A stretch of 64,000 nucleotides of DNA from Auanema rhodensis (taxonomy: Eukaryota > Nematoda > Chromadorea > Rhabditida > Rhabditidae). The translations under genes and the position numbers were made by a program. The DNA is taken from the NCBI GenBank assembly GCA_964057225.1, contig OZ059898.1, forward strand, positions 14,285,767-14,349,766. The letters are read 5' to 3'. This document shows positions 1 through 12,566 of the stretch, one piece after another (the stretch's first letter is position 1; the number at the start of each line of letters is the position of its first letter). The notes below the pieces were generated by a model. It had not been told where the DNA came from and ran no database searches. It was given only the letters and a program-made list of their open reading frames with translations.

Positions 1-1
1 G

Positions 2-2213
2 AGAAGGGGAGGTAAAAAAGATCGAAATCAGAAGCGGTTGGAAACTTCAGAGGAGAATAAAGATATGAACGAGGGATGCCTGCATACTGGGGACAGTTGC
101 CTGAGGCCAAACTGTTCAGAAAATCAGGATAAGGAAGTGAAGGAACAAAAAAAGAAAAGAAATCAGCCGAAACACAAAATTCCACGAGATTCAGTACGAA
201 AAGGAGAGAAAGGAGGGACAATTCTATCTATGAAAATAACAAACTCACCCATAGTTGAACTTACTGTATTCACGCCAGAATCAACACAAGAGATGAACAC
301 ACGATTGAGATCTGTTTTTGAGGAGGAAGATATGGATTTTGGTCAGGATGTTGTTGCTGATGAACTGGCTAATCGGTTCAAAGTCGCAATTGGTCTTCGT
401 GAGAAACGGATTAATGAAGTAAGTTTCAGCTCTTAAACACTCAACAACTAACTTAACAACTTATAGGTTTTCAAAGCAATTGAGGAATCAGCTTCAGTTC
501 AACTTTGCTTTCTGATTGATGCAACTGGCAGCATGGACCCTCATATTGCAGGAGTAAAAGATGCAATTATGAATATTGTTGATGAACTTTGTAAACGTCA
601 ACCTGATTTAAAAGGCGACAAAATTGTGAAAAAAATTCTGCTCAGCATATTTGCATATCGGGATTTTGATGTAACATGCCGGCATCAGAGGCTTCAATTC
701 ACAAAATCTGTGACTATGTTTCATAACTTCTGTGCAAACCTAAAAGCATATGGTGGACGCGATGCTGCTGAAGATGTAGCAGGAGGCTTGGATGGTGCTT
801 TGAAGGTAATATTTCCAATATTTTTACAAATATTTTTCGAAATTTCAGTTAAATTGGCTGCCAGAGTATAGAACTAAAGTTATATTTCATATAGCTGATT
901 ATCCTGGACATGGACAAGAGCTTCATAACCAAAATTCAAACTATGATGATTATCTGAATGGAGATCCATATGGATTGAAATATCCTGATCTATTCAAATC
1001 ATTACGAGAGAAGAACATTCAATACTTTTTTGGAAAAATACACAATAGAACTGACATAATGATACAGAAGTTTTCTGAATACTATGGAAGTCCTGTGATT
1101 CAATTCAATATAGAAGAAGTTAACAGAATTTGTGAATCTGTTGTATCTGCAGTTAAGGAATCAGTTAGTACTTCTGTAGATCAATCAACTACTGTTGGAA
1201 CGAAAACAAATGAGATTAGTTCATATATCCTTGATACTATAGAACCAAATTGGAACAAATGTAAAGTAAATGAAGGTAAAGTTGTAAGTTGAATATCATT
1301 GTAAACAACGTTGTTTCAGGAAAGTTTATTTGTTATAAGCATCCCACAAGTATACAAGATATTCTGAATGATATACCATTATTGGAAGAGGAGCCTATGA
1401 AAGGATTCATGAAAATAGCAGCAAATCCTTTTGCTATGACAAGTGGACGAATGTACTATTATGCTCGTGAAGATGGACATTTCTTGAGAAAATCTGATCC
1501 TCATTCTCCGAATCAGGAAGTAAAGTCTCATGAGTTTGTCATGAAAGAATATGTTAATACAGCAAATGGTTTGAATACAAGCAAAAGATACAAAGTTTCT
1601 AATCGAATTCAAATCATTTCTTCATATTTAGCTATTAAATTCAATAAAGATATAAAGGTATTTTAAGATATAAATCATTTAAAAGCTAATATTCTCATTA
1701 AGGAAAAGGTTCATTTGGAAAAAAGAATTCAATTCTTGAATACTCGGACTTTCTGCTATTCAACTGAAACTGCAAAAGCGCGATTCATGACATGTGAGCC
1801 TCGGATCAAAAAGAATAATGGACAATTTCTTCGATTTACTAATAATACGAATTATTCTATTTTGGAATCAAAAACTGAATCTATGGGCATTTCAAAAGAA
1901 TTTTTGGAATTAATTGTAGCTTTTTCTCATTGGACCTATGAGGTAGATATCATTGATGATGCAAATTAAGCCTTTAATCAATGCTTTTCAGGTCACCCAT
2001 GGATATCTTATGATTGTTGATCTGCAAGGAAATATTCCAGATGATGTAAACGACAAAACTCATATTCTCGTCACAGATCCTGCTATACATTGCAAAGATG
2101 TTACTCGATTTGGACATTTGAATCTTGGAACAAGAGGAATGCAGAACTTCTTTAAAAGACATTGCTGTAACCATATCTGCCAAAAGTTAAATCTCTCGGA
2201 ACCCACCCTCTAA
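2..2213 (+). CDS. von Willebrand A / alpha-kinase (VWKA-type) protein, 5' end outside window
   Basis: The reading frame is open to the left edge; the first internal ATG is at 65, so the N-terminus is probably missing. Six exons are inferred, with introns near 436, 806, 1285, 1657 and 1940. Order: a basic Lys/Arg-rich N-terminus; a VWA domain with a MIDAS motif LIDATGSM at about 515-540 and the later GGRDAAED stretch; a middle region; then a C-terminal atypical alpha-kinase domain (about 1320-2190). The kinase shows GYLMIVDLQG, the catalytic-loop TDPAIH, NLGTRGMQNFF, and the zinc-binding H-x-C-x3-C in RHCCNHICQKL, preceded by a His in VTHGY. These are the ATP/Zn residues of eEF2K and myosin-heavy-chain kinases, so it looks catalytically competent. 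Known VWA plus alpha-kinase proteins (Dictyostelium VWKA) act on cytoskeletal or vacuolar processes; the substrate here is unknown. eEF2K itself has no VWA domain, so this is not efk-1. Confidence 0.85.
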
Positions 2214-2319
2214 GGAATACTCTGACAGCAGTTTCATCAGCGGCTTGTAATATGCGAGTTGAATCTCTCGGAACGCACCTCCCAACGAAGACTCTGACAG
2301 CAGTTTCATCAGCCGCTTA
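2190..2319 (+). repeat. Imperfect 72-nt-period tandem duplication at the kinase stop codon
   Basis: Two copies of about 58 nt (2190-2247 and 2262-2319) start AATCTCTCGGAAC and end GACAGCAGTTTCATCAGC. They differ mainly in a central block of about 11 nt. Copy 1 holds the last codons and stop (2211-2213) of the VWA/alpha-kinase gene; copy 2 lies in the presumed 3' UTR. Beyond copy 2, to 2599, the sequence is plain A/T-rich with no gene seen. Confidence 0.8.
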
Positions 2320-2599
2320 CAAACTTGAATTACATATATTTCAATTTTTTGTATTTATCAAGTTTTTTTCAATTTCATTTTAAATATTTGGATGTATAAT
2401 TATAAAAAAATTTCTTGATTATACATAAATAAATAAATGAAATTATCATATTTTTATAATTTTTATATAATAATTTAACTAAATATATGTATGTATGTCA
2501 CGGATTTTAATACATGTTAATTTTTTGTTTTACTCTGTACAACCGTAGGTAACAAAACAATAAATAGTTTTACAATGAATAGTTAACGAATATCCTTTT

Positions 2600-4022
2600 T
2601 TAGTCTCGAGGAATGAGTTCGGCAGGTCGTCCACAGGGTGTTGGATTATAACGTCCTAATGGATTACGGTAGATATCTGGTCGACAGTAGTTACATGTCT
2701 TACGGCATATTCTGAATGCTAAACTTGCGAATTGTCCATCACAAGACCATTGAGACTATAAAGAGAAATAATAAGAAAACTATATGTTTTATGAGTTCTA
2801 GTATTACCTTTCCCCAAACATCCTCTCTTTTCAAAAAACGAGCACAGAAATCGGAGCTATGACGATCGAAGCAACTCTTTGAGTGATCACCCTGAAGGAA
2901 AAACAAATAAGACTGTGAGTAAAAATAGTTCGAAGCTTCTTAGATCAATATGTTGTAGCAAAAGTGGAATTTGGATTATACGGAAATAGATTCAATACCT
3001 TCTGAAAGATGAGTTCATAACGATCAGCAGCACTTTCTAAGCCGCATGTGTTGCAACATTGAATGAGAGAAAAATCAGCATCTCCTTGACATCTAAAGAT
3101 CAGAAAATATGTTTCAAAACATTTTGGGAAAAGCCTAGTTATGTTCAAACTATTATAGAAACCTTTGTAAGAATTTTGTGGGATTTGATTGTTGAAGCCG
3201 TCTACAAGCAATACTGCTAATGGTATCTGAGCAACAAGGAGGTGCCGGAGTTCCAAGTGCTGGAAAGAAGTTTTTAGACGGAATCTTCTAGTTTGATTTC
3301 TAGTTCATAGTGCTGTACTGTATTTACACAGACTGGAAATAGAAGAAAAAGCGCCAATTACCTCGTGAAAGTTCGCTTGTTTTTTCAATTTTAGTGTCAT
3401 TGAACATCATCCATGGATTACCATAAACAGTAACTGAAAATAGCAGAACTAGTATCTGTAATCATCTAGTTCTCTTAGTTCTTTAGACAATCGTTCTCTT
3501 TCTCAAGCTTTCTTTGCGCTTTTCATCTTCTTCTCTCTTTGCTCAACTTGACCCGGAACCCATATAAACTTGGACCTAGATATATCGTCCAAAAATCACA
3601 CAAAAGACTTGTTTCCTTATCTTTGAACCTAATTTTTTTCACGAACCTTCTTTTATGCTTAAGTATGTAAATATAGTGCTCATACATGGAATTCAACAAA
3701 AATAAGCAATAAAGCTTGAAAGCTTGAAGCCTTTTTCGAATAACTAGTGCTCAGTTTAGTTGCAATTCTGTTTTTTTTTTGAGATTTTGCTATTCTTAAG
3801 CATAACTATAGTTTTATAAAATAATAATAATAATAATATTTTAAATATATCTAATTAGCATATTTTTAAACTTTTTTGAAAACACGTGAGTATTCACGTA
3901 AAACTTGCAAAATATTATGAAACAAGTTTACCAGGAAAGGAAATACAAACAAAGATTTGTAACGAAAAGTTAGAAAACATACCAAAAAGTACTGAAAAGA
4001 GTATCATCCGCTGATTGAACAT
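2600..4022 (-). CDS. Small secreted cysteine-rich protein with ShKT-type domain
   Basis: Six exons join cleanly in frame: 3983-4022, 3362-3433, 3163-3259, 2999-3092, 2808-2891 and 2600-2755, giving 180 residues. The start gives a clear signal peptide (MFNQRMILFSVLFVTVYG), so the product is secreted. The mature part has two cysteine modules. The first begins PPCCSDTISSIACRRL and ends CCNTCG. The second begins SCFDRHSSDFCARF and ends CRKTCNYC, the C-x3-C-x2-C ending typical of ShKT domains. The tail is Pro/Arg-rich. ShKT modules are very common in nematode secreted and cuticle-associated proteins, and the name does not imply that this is a toxin. The first intron (about 550 nt) is much longer than the others. 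The specific role is unknown. Confidence 0.75.
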
Positions 4023-5391
4023 TATGCGCAACTGTGACCAAGATGTGGCTTCTGGAGAAAATTAGAAAAGGAAAAGTCTGTCAAGTCGAGCAATTCGGAG
4101 AGTCGGCAGATATTTATATGAGATACTGGACCACTGTCCGTCCAGCCTACCGTTTATCTGTCTGAATCTCTACACAATTTGAAGTATTTTTTTGCTGTTA
4201 TAGTCTGGCTCTTCGTCTCTCGTTCGCCAAGGCGATAGAAGGTTGATGACCGTTCTGTTGCTCCACCCCTCTTCGAAATTCTCCCCTCCAACACCCTTCA
4301 TCTACCTTTCCCTCTTCTTTCAGGCAACCTCAAGCCGGACGATGATGATGGTGAGAGCATCAAGCATTGGGATGGTGAAAGCAGGACATGACTAGACCGG
4401 TCTTGCACACATTAGGATGGCTCTCCTAGCTGTCAGTATGAGAGATAGGAAAGAGAATGATGAAAGTGAGCAGGAAAGCATATGAAGAGAAATCATAGCG
4501 CCGAGAGAATAGCTTTCCGGACTCATCACTTACATGGATTGCACATCAGAGACCCTGAGATTATTTGAAGAACCAAACAGATGAGCCAAAACAACTGTCA
4601 TCGATAGACCTTCAGGAATGTTTCGTCATCGAACTTCCTGTTTGATTCCTCGGATTAGTGACGATGCGGAATGCTGATATGAGTAAAAATTTTTCTTTTG
4701 ATTATTCAAAAGCCTTGTTTACAAAGATATAACGTTGTTTCAGTCGCATATTCTTAGCAAGTTATACATGATGAGTGAAGAGTAAGTAGCTCTATTGAAA
4801 CATACATACATCTGTCAAATTATAGTTTTTCGTAGTTTTTGATATATTCTGAACTTTTTTTATACAGATAGCATGAAACTCAATCAAATTCAATTTCCTC
4901 ACAAGCCAAAAAGACAAATTTTCAAATATGAAGAGAAAAAAAAACTTTCTTGAACTGAATTGCTTTTTACGGAATTTGTTTAACCAGCTGAACTATGGCT
5001 TGTCCATGCAAAGAGGAAAAAACGTTCCCTGTGTCCTTCTTAGCCCTTCTCATATTCTCATAGAGGTTGAACGACCATACTGCTACGCTGTCCGGTTTTC
5101 CGGACACCGTCAGATGCACAGATGTTGTCCCGTCATCGGTCACTCGATCTCTTTCTCCTTTTCACATTCTATTTCAACTCAGATCGTTGTCTGGCATTCC
5201 TATGAGCCATTGATTAAACATGACAGGAAAAAGCACAAGATGAAGAAAATGTTGATAAAGATGAAGAAGCCGGAAAAACGACTTCTAGCTCTTTCACATA
5301 CCATTTCTATTCAAACGTATTTTAACAATTGGTACATGAAGAACATACATTTTATTAAAACGAATATGAAGAAAGAGAGAGAGAATTCGTT
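4023..5391. other. Gene-free stretch upstream of the ShKT gene
   Basis: About 1.4 kb between two minus-strand genes, so it should contain the ShKT gene's promoter and the CUB-like gene's 3' flank. Parts near 4200-4560 and 5000-5170 are richer in G+C than the surroundings. One plus-strand ORF at 4928-5401 has no recognisable domain and no splice support, and I do not call it a gene. Confidence 0.5.
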
Positions 5392-7906
5392 CTACACGTA
5401 GTAAACCAAGCAGGTTATGATGAACAATAAATCTGAAATTGGAACGTTAAAATGGATAATAAAGCCACAGATCATCGTACATATGAAAATCTGTGAAGAT
5501 TCCGTTTTTTTCGGTGGATCCACTGGTTCACTCTTTTGAACTGTAAAGTTGAAGAAAACCTGTGTTCTTGCTGGTATTGAATATGTTGTTATCTTTCTCT
5601 TAGCAGGGTAAGATAGTGGACCAGTAGCTGAGATATTTGCAGATATAGCTCCATATAAAGGTCCATTGATAATCAGAAGAGAATCAATCTGAATAATTGG
5701 TTAATTAATTGTTTTTTTTTTGTTTTTTTTAATTTCATTTATAAGTATTTACCCCTTACCCCTTTTAATAATACATAAGTTAAAGTAGATGAATCTAAAT
5801 CATCATCTAAAATCACAATGAGTGACTGAATTTCCGATGAATTTGATGTTTCAGTTTCTAAGCTCGTATTTGCTATGCTTGAAGCCATGCGCGCACAAGT
5901 TGTTCCATACAATGAAATACCTAAAATTTAGAAAATCTAAGTATGACAGAATACTGATAACTGACTAGTTTCATCAAGTCCAACAATGAGCAAATATCCG
6001 CTTATTGTAACTGAATTCATACAACCAATGAACGCTGATTTCTTTATCATCAAATGTCGACAATCAAATGCTTCTCGTAAGCTATATCTCTTCATTTCAC
6101 CCATTTTATCGGTAGTTTGAACAAAACAATTATCCAATTGTTTTATATAATTTCTGGAGGTTGAAGATGGAGCTGCATATGTTAACAATTGAAATGACTG
6201 TAATTTTGAAAAGATGTCACTTTGATGATTGTCAAACAAATTCTTACTGATGTTCCAGGTGGAGTTAGGAAATAGTATTGTTTCTCAGCCAGCGCTGACA
6301 TATTAACCAGATAAGATGTATCATTACCTCCAATATAGATAGTATCCACAGGCTTATTAGCATCTAAACTCTCATATGTTATATATATTTGATGAATAAG
6401 CCATTAATTCCTATAACTAACCGAATAATTTGAAAGTTGCTCTAAAGCTAAAAGATCCTAATCCAAATAATGAAGTGAAATTGAGTCGACCATTCATAGG
6501 TAACATATAGGTATCATTCATCTGAAAACCTCGGTAATCAGAAGAAGATGAAGGATAGCTGTAATAATAACTTCTACAATAATTCCGAATTAACGTCTAC
6601 CTGGAAAAGGTAACTCCAAATCCATCATGACCTTCTATGCGTACTGTTGATGATCTGTTCAACTCACCTAACAGCGCAAGTTCAACATAATATTCTTTTA
6701 AAGGAATAAACTTAAATTATTATAGTTATTTATATTGAAAAATAGCTAAAATACATTAAAATTGCAGTCATATGATCCGCTAAAAAGTGAGTCGTAAAGT
6801 CCATTGTTTGGAGGAAAGTAGAATGTTTCTCCGTCCAGTTGTGATATATCAATTGATCCTTCACAAACTTTAAAATAAAACTTAATATAGCAAGGTGAAA
6901 GACAATACAGTACCTCGTCCTTCTAGAGATGGTGATATTTTGATATCAACGTCAACATTAAAAAAAAAGAATGTTGTAAACATTGTATTTGGAGTAATAT
7001 AAGACATTGGTAAATGAATCTTTTCGCTGATCCATAGCTGTCCAGGCTTCTCTGGAGTACTATCAGATACTGAGTAATATCTTTGACCATCCTACAATTA
7101 TTTGTTTTAATATGTGAATCAAAGGTAAATACAAAACTATAAAATCTGAATATTCAATGCGTGTGAGAGCTCCATCAAATGACACTGTTGTCATTGCAGC
7201 TGGTATATAGAGGCTTAAAACATTTATTGTTCCCATTTTTGCAACTCTTTTCAAGTCCATTACTTGGTAAGATAGAAATTCATTAACAGCTTGAAAAATA
7301 TTCATATTTCCAAAATAAAATTTAAATTCTGATTTTACGTCCAGAATCCTGTACGACAAGAGCCAATTGTTGTACCAGAACTACACTACATTTCAATACC
7401 ATGTCCTCTTCATAGATCGCAGTATTTGAGAATGATAGACATAAATCATATAAACTAAAAGATTTATAAAATCTCTTTTCGATTTTTTTTGAAAACAATA
7501 GTCAAAACCAACTTGTTAACAACTTTCTGCGGATCCTTCAGTAGAGATAATTCACATGACTTATACGACTCTGATACATGTTCCACAAAGTCTCTTGTAA
7601 AAGGACTAATAGCCAGCTAAATAATGAGAAAATCTTTAGATGTTTCTTTTAACATTTGAAGAATATTTACTCCAACTACTCCATCACCACGTTTGAAAAT
7701 ATATCGATTCAACGTTATATTTGTTAATATAATTGCGGGAAATTTACTGTGAATATTAAATAATGTAGTAGAACTATTTACTGAAAAACCTCAGAAAACT
7801 AAATATTCAGAAGCAATACTACAATACCTGTATATGAATTTTGTTCCGGAAATAAGCAAACTGTAAGTTGGAATCCGGAAAGAAGAATTAGAGAAACAGA
7901 GAGCAT
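5392..7906 (-). CDS. CUB-like domain secreted protein, probably GPI- or membrane-anchored
   Basis: The start at 7906 gives a hydrophobic signal sequence (MLSVSLILLSGFQLTVC). Roughly a dozen exons follow. The middle has a CUB-like (DUF141/PF02408) pattern: CEGSIDISQLDG, a Tyr/Asp-Cys-Asn stretch (SYDCNF), then RIEGHDG and LNFTSLFGLGSFSFRA, resembling the NFT-x-L...FSF ending of nematode CUB-like domains. Many N-glycosylation sequons are present. The C-terminus is strongly hydrophobic (IFICTMICGFII onward) and suits a GPI signal or membrane tail. In C. elegans such genes are often intestinal and pathogen-induced; that role is inference here. The joins between about 7330 and 7520 cannot be resolved into one continuous frame with ordinary introns, so a sequence error, unusual intron or early decay is possible. 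Confidence 0.6.
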
Positions 7907-8788
7907 ATTGAAGAATTATGAATCAATCTTATCAATCATTATTATAATAAAGTTTTGGATTATAACAGTTCTTCTTAATTTCAAAAGCCTCAACTAATAC
8001 CATAATACATTATCAGTGACGACAGTGTCAATTTCATCACGTTGGAGAACTATTTGAAAATGCATCTCTCATTCAAACAAGGACAAAAATGGTTCATAAA
8101 CAGCATCAATATGTGAATCAAAAGTAAATCATTTCAATTTTAGTTTATGAATCATGAAAATCTGTGAAATGATACTCAAAACGAGGTTTTGACGAGTTTT
8201 TTGAAAGAAGTCAGACTCTCTCATTGATACATTCTACAAAGCAACTTCTAGAATTTATAGATTTCACAATGAATTCTTCTGATCTATAAAAAGAAGAAGA
8301 AAAATAGCCGTCGATGAAAATAATCAGAAGAAAAGGAAGTGTCTTAACAGTGACTCCTGAACATTTTCACAAACCAATACTATCAGAGAATATAGAGGTA
8401 TTACATTACATTGCCCGATAACATAATGAGTATCCAGCGATAATTGTCTTGAAGTCTTTATCAAGAACAGAAATCCCCGTTATTACATACCCTCTGTTAC
8501 TAGTTCACCTAACGATATATTAGAAGTTACATTCATCTTCATTCAAGAGTACAAGGATTACTATTTGTCAGGTTGAAACGGTTAGCCGCAACCACTTTGC
8601 TACGCGTTTCCGCTTTTTACTATACGGTAGGGAAACATACGTAGTACGCCAAAATACGAACAAGCAAAAAAATTAGAAATATATTCATATTAGTGTTTTG
8701 CTTTATAAGCTTTATTCTTCCTTATTTATTATTACTTCTTTTAAATCTTTATTTAGTTTAATATACATTTATAGAAAAAGTAGTAATC
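7907..8788. promoter_or_regulatory. Divergent intergenic region between the CUB-like gene and SF3B6
   Basis: About 880 nt separates the two start codons. The SF3B6 side has a CG-containing patch near 8590-8640 in A/T-rich DNA, and a TTTATAG acceptor-like site about 17 nt before the SF3B6 ATG. No gene is seen here. Confidence 0.4.
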
Positions 8789-9385
8789 ATGGCTATGGCA
8801 GCAAGAGGACGCGGAACAAAACTTCCACCAGAGGTAATGCTGACTTCATATTTCTTTCGAATGTTCATCTTTTTTTTAAGGTTAATAGAATATTATATAT
8901 CAAAAATCTACCATATAAAATTACGTCTGATGAAATGTATGATATTTTTGGAAAATTTGGAGCTGTTCGTCAAATTAGAGTGTAAGTGTTTCATTAACAA
9001 TTGCTATTTAATCAGTAACCTTATTCAGAGGTAATACGCCAGAAACTAGAGGAACTGCATTTGTTGTTTATGAAGATATTTTCGATGCCAAGGCTGCTTG
9101 CGAACATTTAAGTGGTTTCAATGTTTCTAACAGGTTCAACATTTTCTACAATTTTTATTTATCTTTTATGTTTAGATATTTGGTTGTTCTTTACTACCAA
9201 GCTACGAAAGCCTGGCGTCGTATGGATACAGAAAAGGTACATTAGTGTTATATTAATTTAATCTTTTCATACATCTGCTTCAGGCAAAAGAAAAGTTGGA
9301 AGAAGTTAAGGAACGTTACGGAATCGGTGGAGATATTGCCAAGGAAAAAGAGCGTGTTGCTATGACTCCCACTCCTCGAAGATAA
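8789..9385 (+). CDS. sftb-6: Splicing factor 3B subunit 6 (p14/SAP14)
   Basis: Five exons (8789-8833, 8881-8981, 9029-9133, 9176-9236, 9284-9385) give about 137 residues, close to the normal length. The single RRM is obvious: [13 protein letters not shown] contains RNP2 and [10 protein letters not shown] contains RNP1. The family tail [18 protein letters not shown] follows. p14 sits in the U2 snRNP SF3b complex, binds SF3B1 and contacts the branch-point adenosine. The Tyr that contacts the branch nucleotide (Tyr22 in the human protein) matches LYIKN. A TTTATAG acceptor-like sequence lies upstream of the ATG. The gene ends before a convergent exchanger gene. Confidence 0.95.
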
Positions 9386-9956
9386 GATTTCATATTTCAT
9401 CGGTCTCATTTCATTATTATTATTGTTACATAACTGTGGTAAACATAAACAACTTTTTTTCAAAAAAAAAATTCATTAAGACATCCAATTAAAGACAACC
9501 AATTAGATAGAATTATGCTCTTGATTCAGGGTTTAAACAAATATGGTTTTAATCTGAACCCGATTATTAAAAAACCGGATAGTTCTCCGATTCAGACTAG
9601 ATAATAATATTTGGGTAATTTTAAGTGTGGTGTTAAAACGGTAAGAAATGAAAAGCAACGCATAATTTCCTACAGATGTTAGACATGTCTTGAGATTATA
9701 ATGCGTTTGAAATGGAATTATCAGAAACCACATAGCGGACTTCTGATGATGGAGGTACGGCGAACAAATCGGTAGAGGAAGACACGATCATCGATGGCTA
9801 AAATAAGAAATCACAAGTTATAACTGACAGCGGAACGAAATCCAAATAATATATATCACAACATCGGAATTGCACAGGTCAACCAGCTATGTATATAAGG
9901 GAGAATGAAACTATAACTAAGAAAAAGCGACACAATCACAATAAAAGAAAAAGCCT
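9386..9956. other. Convergent gap with an unexplained exon-like segment
   Basis: Between the 3' ends of SF3B6 and nhx-5. On the minus strand 9797 down to 9696 looks like a terminal exon: a good acceptor (CTTATTTTAG) followed by an open frame containing MIVSSSTDLFAVPPSSEVR and ending at a stop. It may be an alternative last exon of nhx-5. The remainder is A/T-rich. Confidence 0.35.
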
Positions 9957-12566
9957 TCAGAGCTGCATGCCATCAACATCTGAGGAGTTATTATTATAAG
10001 CCCCACTGACCGCTCTTTGCCTCTCAGATGTAAAAATTTTGGCAAAAGGATAGCAACAAGGAGGTAAAGTTTGCTCCAAAGAAGGAATAGCATGTGTAAG
10101 TAGTGGTTTCATAAAGCTAAAACAATTAAATTACATGTAGTCAGCAATTCACACATACCATGAGTCAAAATTATACCATTTTCTTGGTAAGAAAGCTTTA
10201 TCCCAAGGATTTGAGCCAGCAGGTCCATTGGGAGTAAAAGGTGTTTCAACAACTTGGACATCATCCACATCAGACTAAACAATAAATTTTTTTCCAGACA
10301 ATATATTAAGAAAGAAATAGGCAGCGTACCGCATTAGGTAAGCGTATATTATTTTCATTTTCTTCTAAATTGTTACTTCTCGAGTTATTAGCAGCCTCAC
10401 CATGCCTAATAAATATCAAAATATATCCAAACATGTTGTAGTAATATCTTACTTGATTCCTAAATAATCAATCATCCAAGATGTCATTCCTCCATTGAAA
10501 AATACAGTTATTAAGACAATTGTGGAAGTTGTGTCACATATAATCTTGAACATTCAAAATAATAAAAATAATGAAAACCTAAGATGATACCTGTCGATTT
10601 TCAGTTGCCGTATTTCGAGCAGCTAAAGCGAAAGCCATTGCACCACGAAGTCCAGAGAATACAATCATATGTTGATATCTAGAAAGAAATTATGAAGGAA
10701 TATAAAGATAATAAGAAAAACCTTCTGGGAATAATAGGACGACGTGAAATATTAATGATTGTACATAGTGGATAAACGAATAATGCACGAGCAAAAACTA
10801 TAGAAATCTATAAGAAACAAAGTTTAATTCGTTTTAATTCTAAGAATAAGCTTACTAAAGCAAAGAAGATAAAAGCTATACTCCATTTTTGTTGATTACC
10901 AGCAATAACACTGACACCAATGTAACAGAAAATGAAACTTTCCAAAACAAAGGCAATCATCTGAATTATTTCAAAAATATTATTAAAAGGAGGTTCAATT
11001 CTACCTGGAAAAAGTTTTTGGTAGACCTTTGTGATTCACGAGAAAGGTTATTATAAGTGTAATGAGCTTGAGCAATTCCACAGAATAAAACAGCCACAAT
11101 TCCTAAAGAAATATCGATTATATAAACAAAATATTTTACCAAATATACCTGTAAAGCCAACAACTTCTCCAATCAAGAAAGAAATATATGAAACTAGAAC
11201 AAATAAAGAACTTTCTAATAACGGATAATCAGATATATGTGTCATCTTAGTTATAAGTGCATTTGTACATCCAATTACTGAACCTAATACACATGAACCT
11301 GAAAACAAGTTTGTAAGATGAAACAGATTTCAGGTAAAGCAAATACCAGCAAACGTTGAGAAGAACAACCACATAGCCGAGCCAAGTTCTGCCCAACTTA
11401 GTACAGAAGAGCCGGTAGAGAAATTATCGATGATGCTATAAAGATACAGTTCAAAGAGTTTTCTGAAATTTTTGACTTACTTAGATAGTACGATAGCAAC
11501 AGCATCATTCAAAGCACTTTCACCAAACACCAAAGCAAACAAATCTGCTTCCACTTTCATTTCAGAGAAAATAGAAATAACCGTTACTGAAAGTGGCAGC
11601 TTTTGAACGAACCCTGTAGCAGTAGCACATACCTGGATCTGTAGCTGATATCACAGCTCCAAAGAAAAGAAGCTCTTGGAATGAGAAACCCATTCCAAAA
11701 ATTTTTGTAAGCACAAGCATTAGAGTTCTAAACAAATGAAATAAATTATAAAGATTTTATAAAATACCCGGTGGCTAAGCATGATACAGTAGTTCCAATG
11801 AAAACAAAAGCCAATATACTGCCTAAATTTGCAGAAAATATATACACCACGCATTCAGCGGAACGAACCAATATTTCGGAAAAAGTTGCGTTTCTTCAAG
11901 CTATATCCAGCATTGAATATTATAGGTGGAAGAAGAATATTGAAAAAAATTTCAGGAGAAAATGTACTCTGCAATGTGGTAGGTAAGTGATATCACCGAA
12001 AATAAACAGTGATAAGCTTACTTTCTGCTCGATTTTGTGTTCGTTATGCTTTTTGGTGTCAGCAAAAAATCCTTCGATTAGCTCATAATGGAACGATACC
12101 TTTTGCCCTCCCTCGGGTTTAACTTCTAATCTTTAATAAATTCAATTACAAACATGAACAACTAAAAATATATAGTCACACCTTAAATAATCAGGTGGTT
12201 CTGACACGATGGTATGGTTTTTCAGCATTACATCAAACGTTTGTGATTCAAGCAAACCAATATTGAAATATTTTATAAGTATACCAATCAGTAATCCTAT
12301 AATCGACATATATTTGGTCTAAAGTCAACATTTTGAACTGTATGACCAACCGTAGATAAGCGTCAATCCTGACTCGTGTATGAAACGGAATCTATAATGT
12401 TTGAAGAACCATGCGGTCAACACGATTATGACCATAACTGTGATATATGTTAGCAAAACTATAGTATCTAGATGATGCAGATTCTCTGCTCTCTGAAGAA
12501 TTTCACGATTATCAACGATTGTTAAGATGAACTCACTCTTTGTGCTGAATTTTCCAACTTGGACAT
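9957..12566 (-). CDS. nhx-5: Organellar Na+(K+)/H+ exchanger, NHE6/7/9 type
   Basis: A multi-pass antiporter exchanging luminal H+ for Na+/K+ on endosomes and Golgi. About a dozen short introns are removed; the product is roughly 600-650 residues. Family blocks in order: [19 protein letters not shown], then [43 protein letters not shown] (with the FGESALNDA transport motif), [24 protein letters not shown], and [13 protein letters not shown]. The FGESALNDA acidic/Asn core is intact. Start: an ATG at 12566 with a 44-nt intron (donor GTGAGT, acceptor CTTCAG) gives [10 protein letters not shown] joined to RAENLHHLD. This lacks the cleavable leader of human NHE6, though an upstream exon is possible. 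The hydrophilic tail ends DVDGMQL. A possible alternative last exon lies at 9696-9797. Confidence 0.92.
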
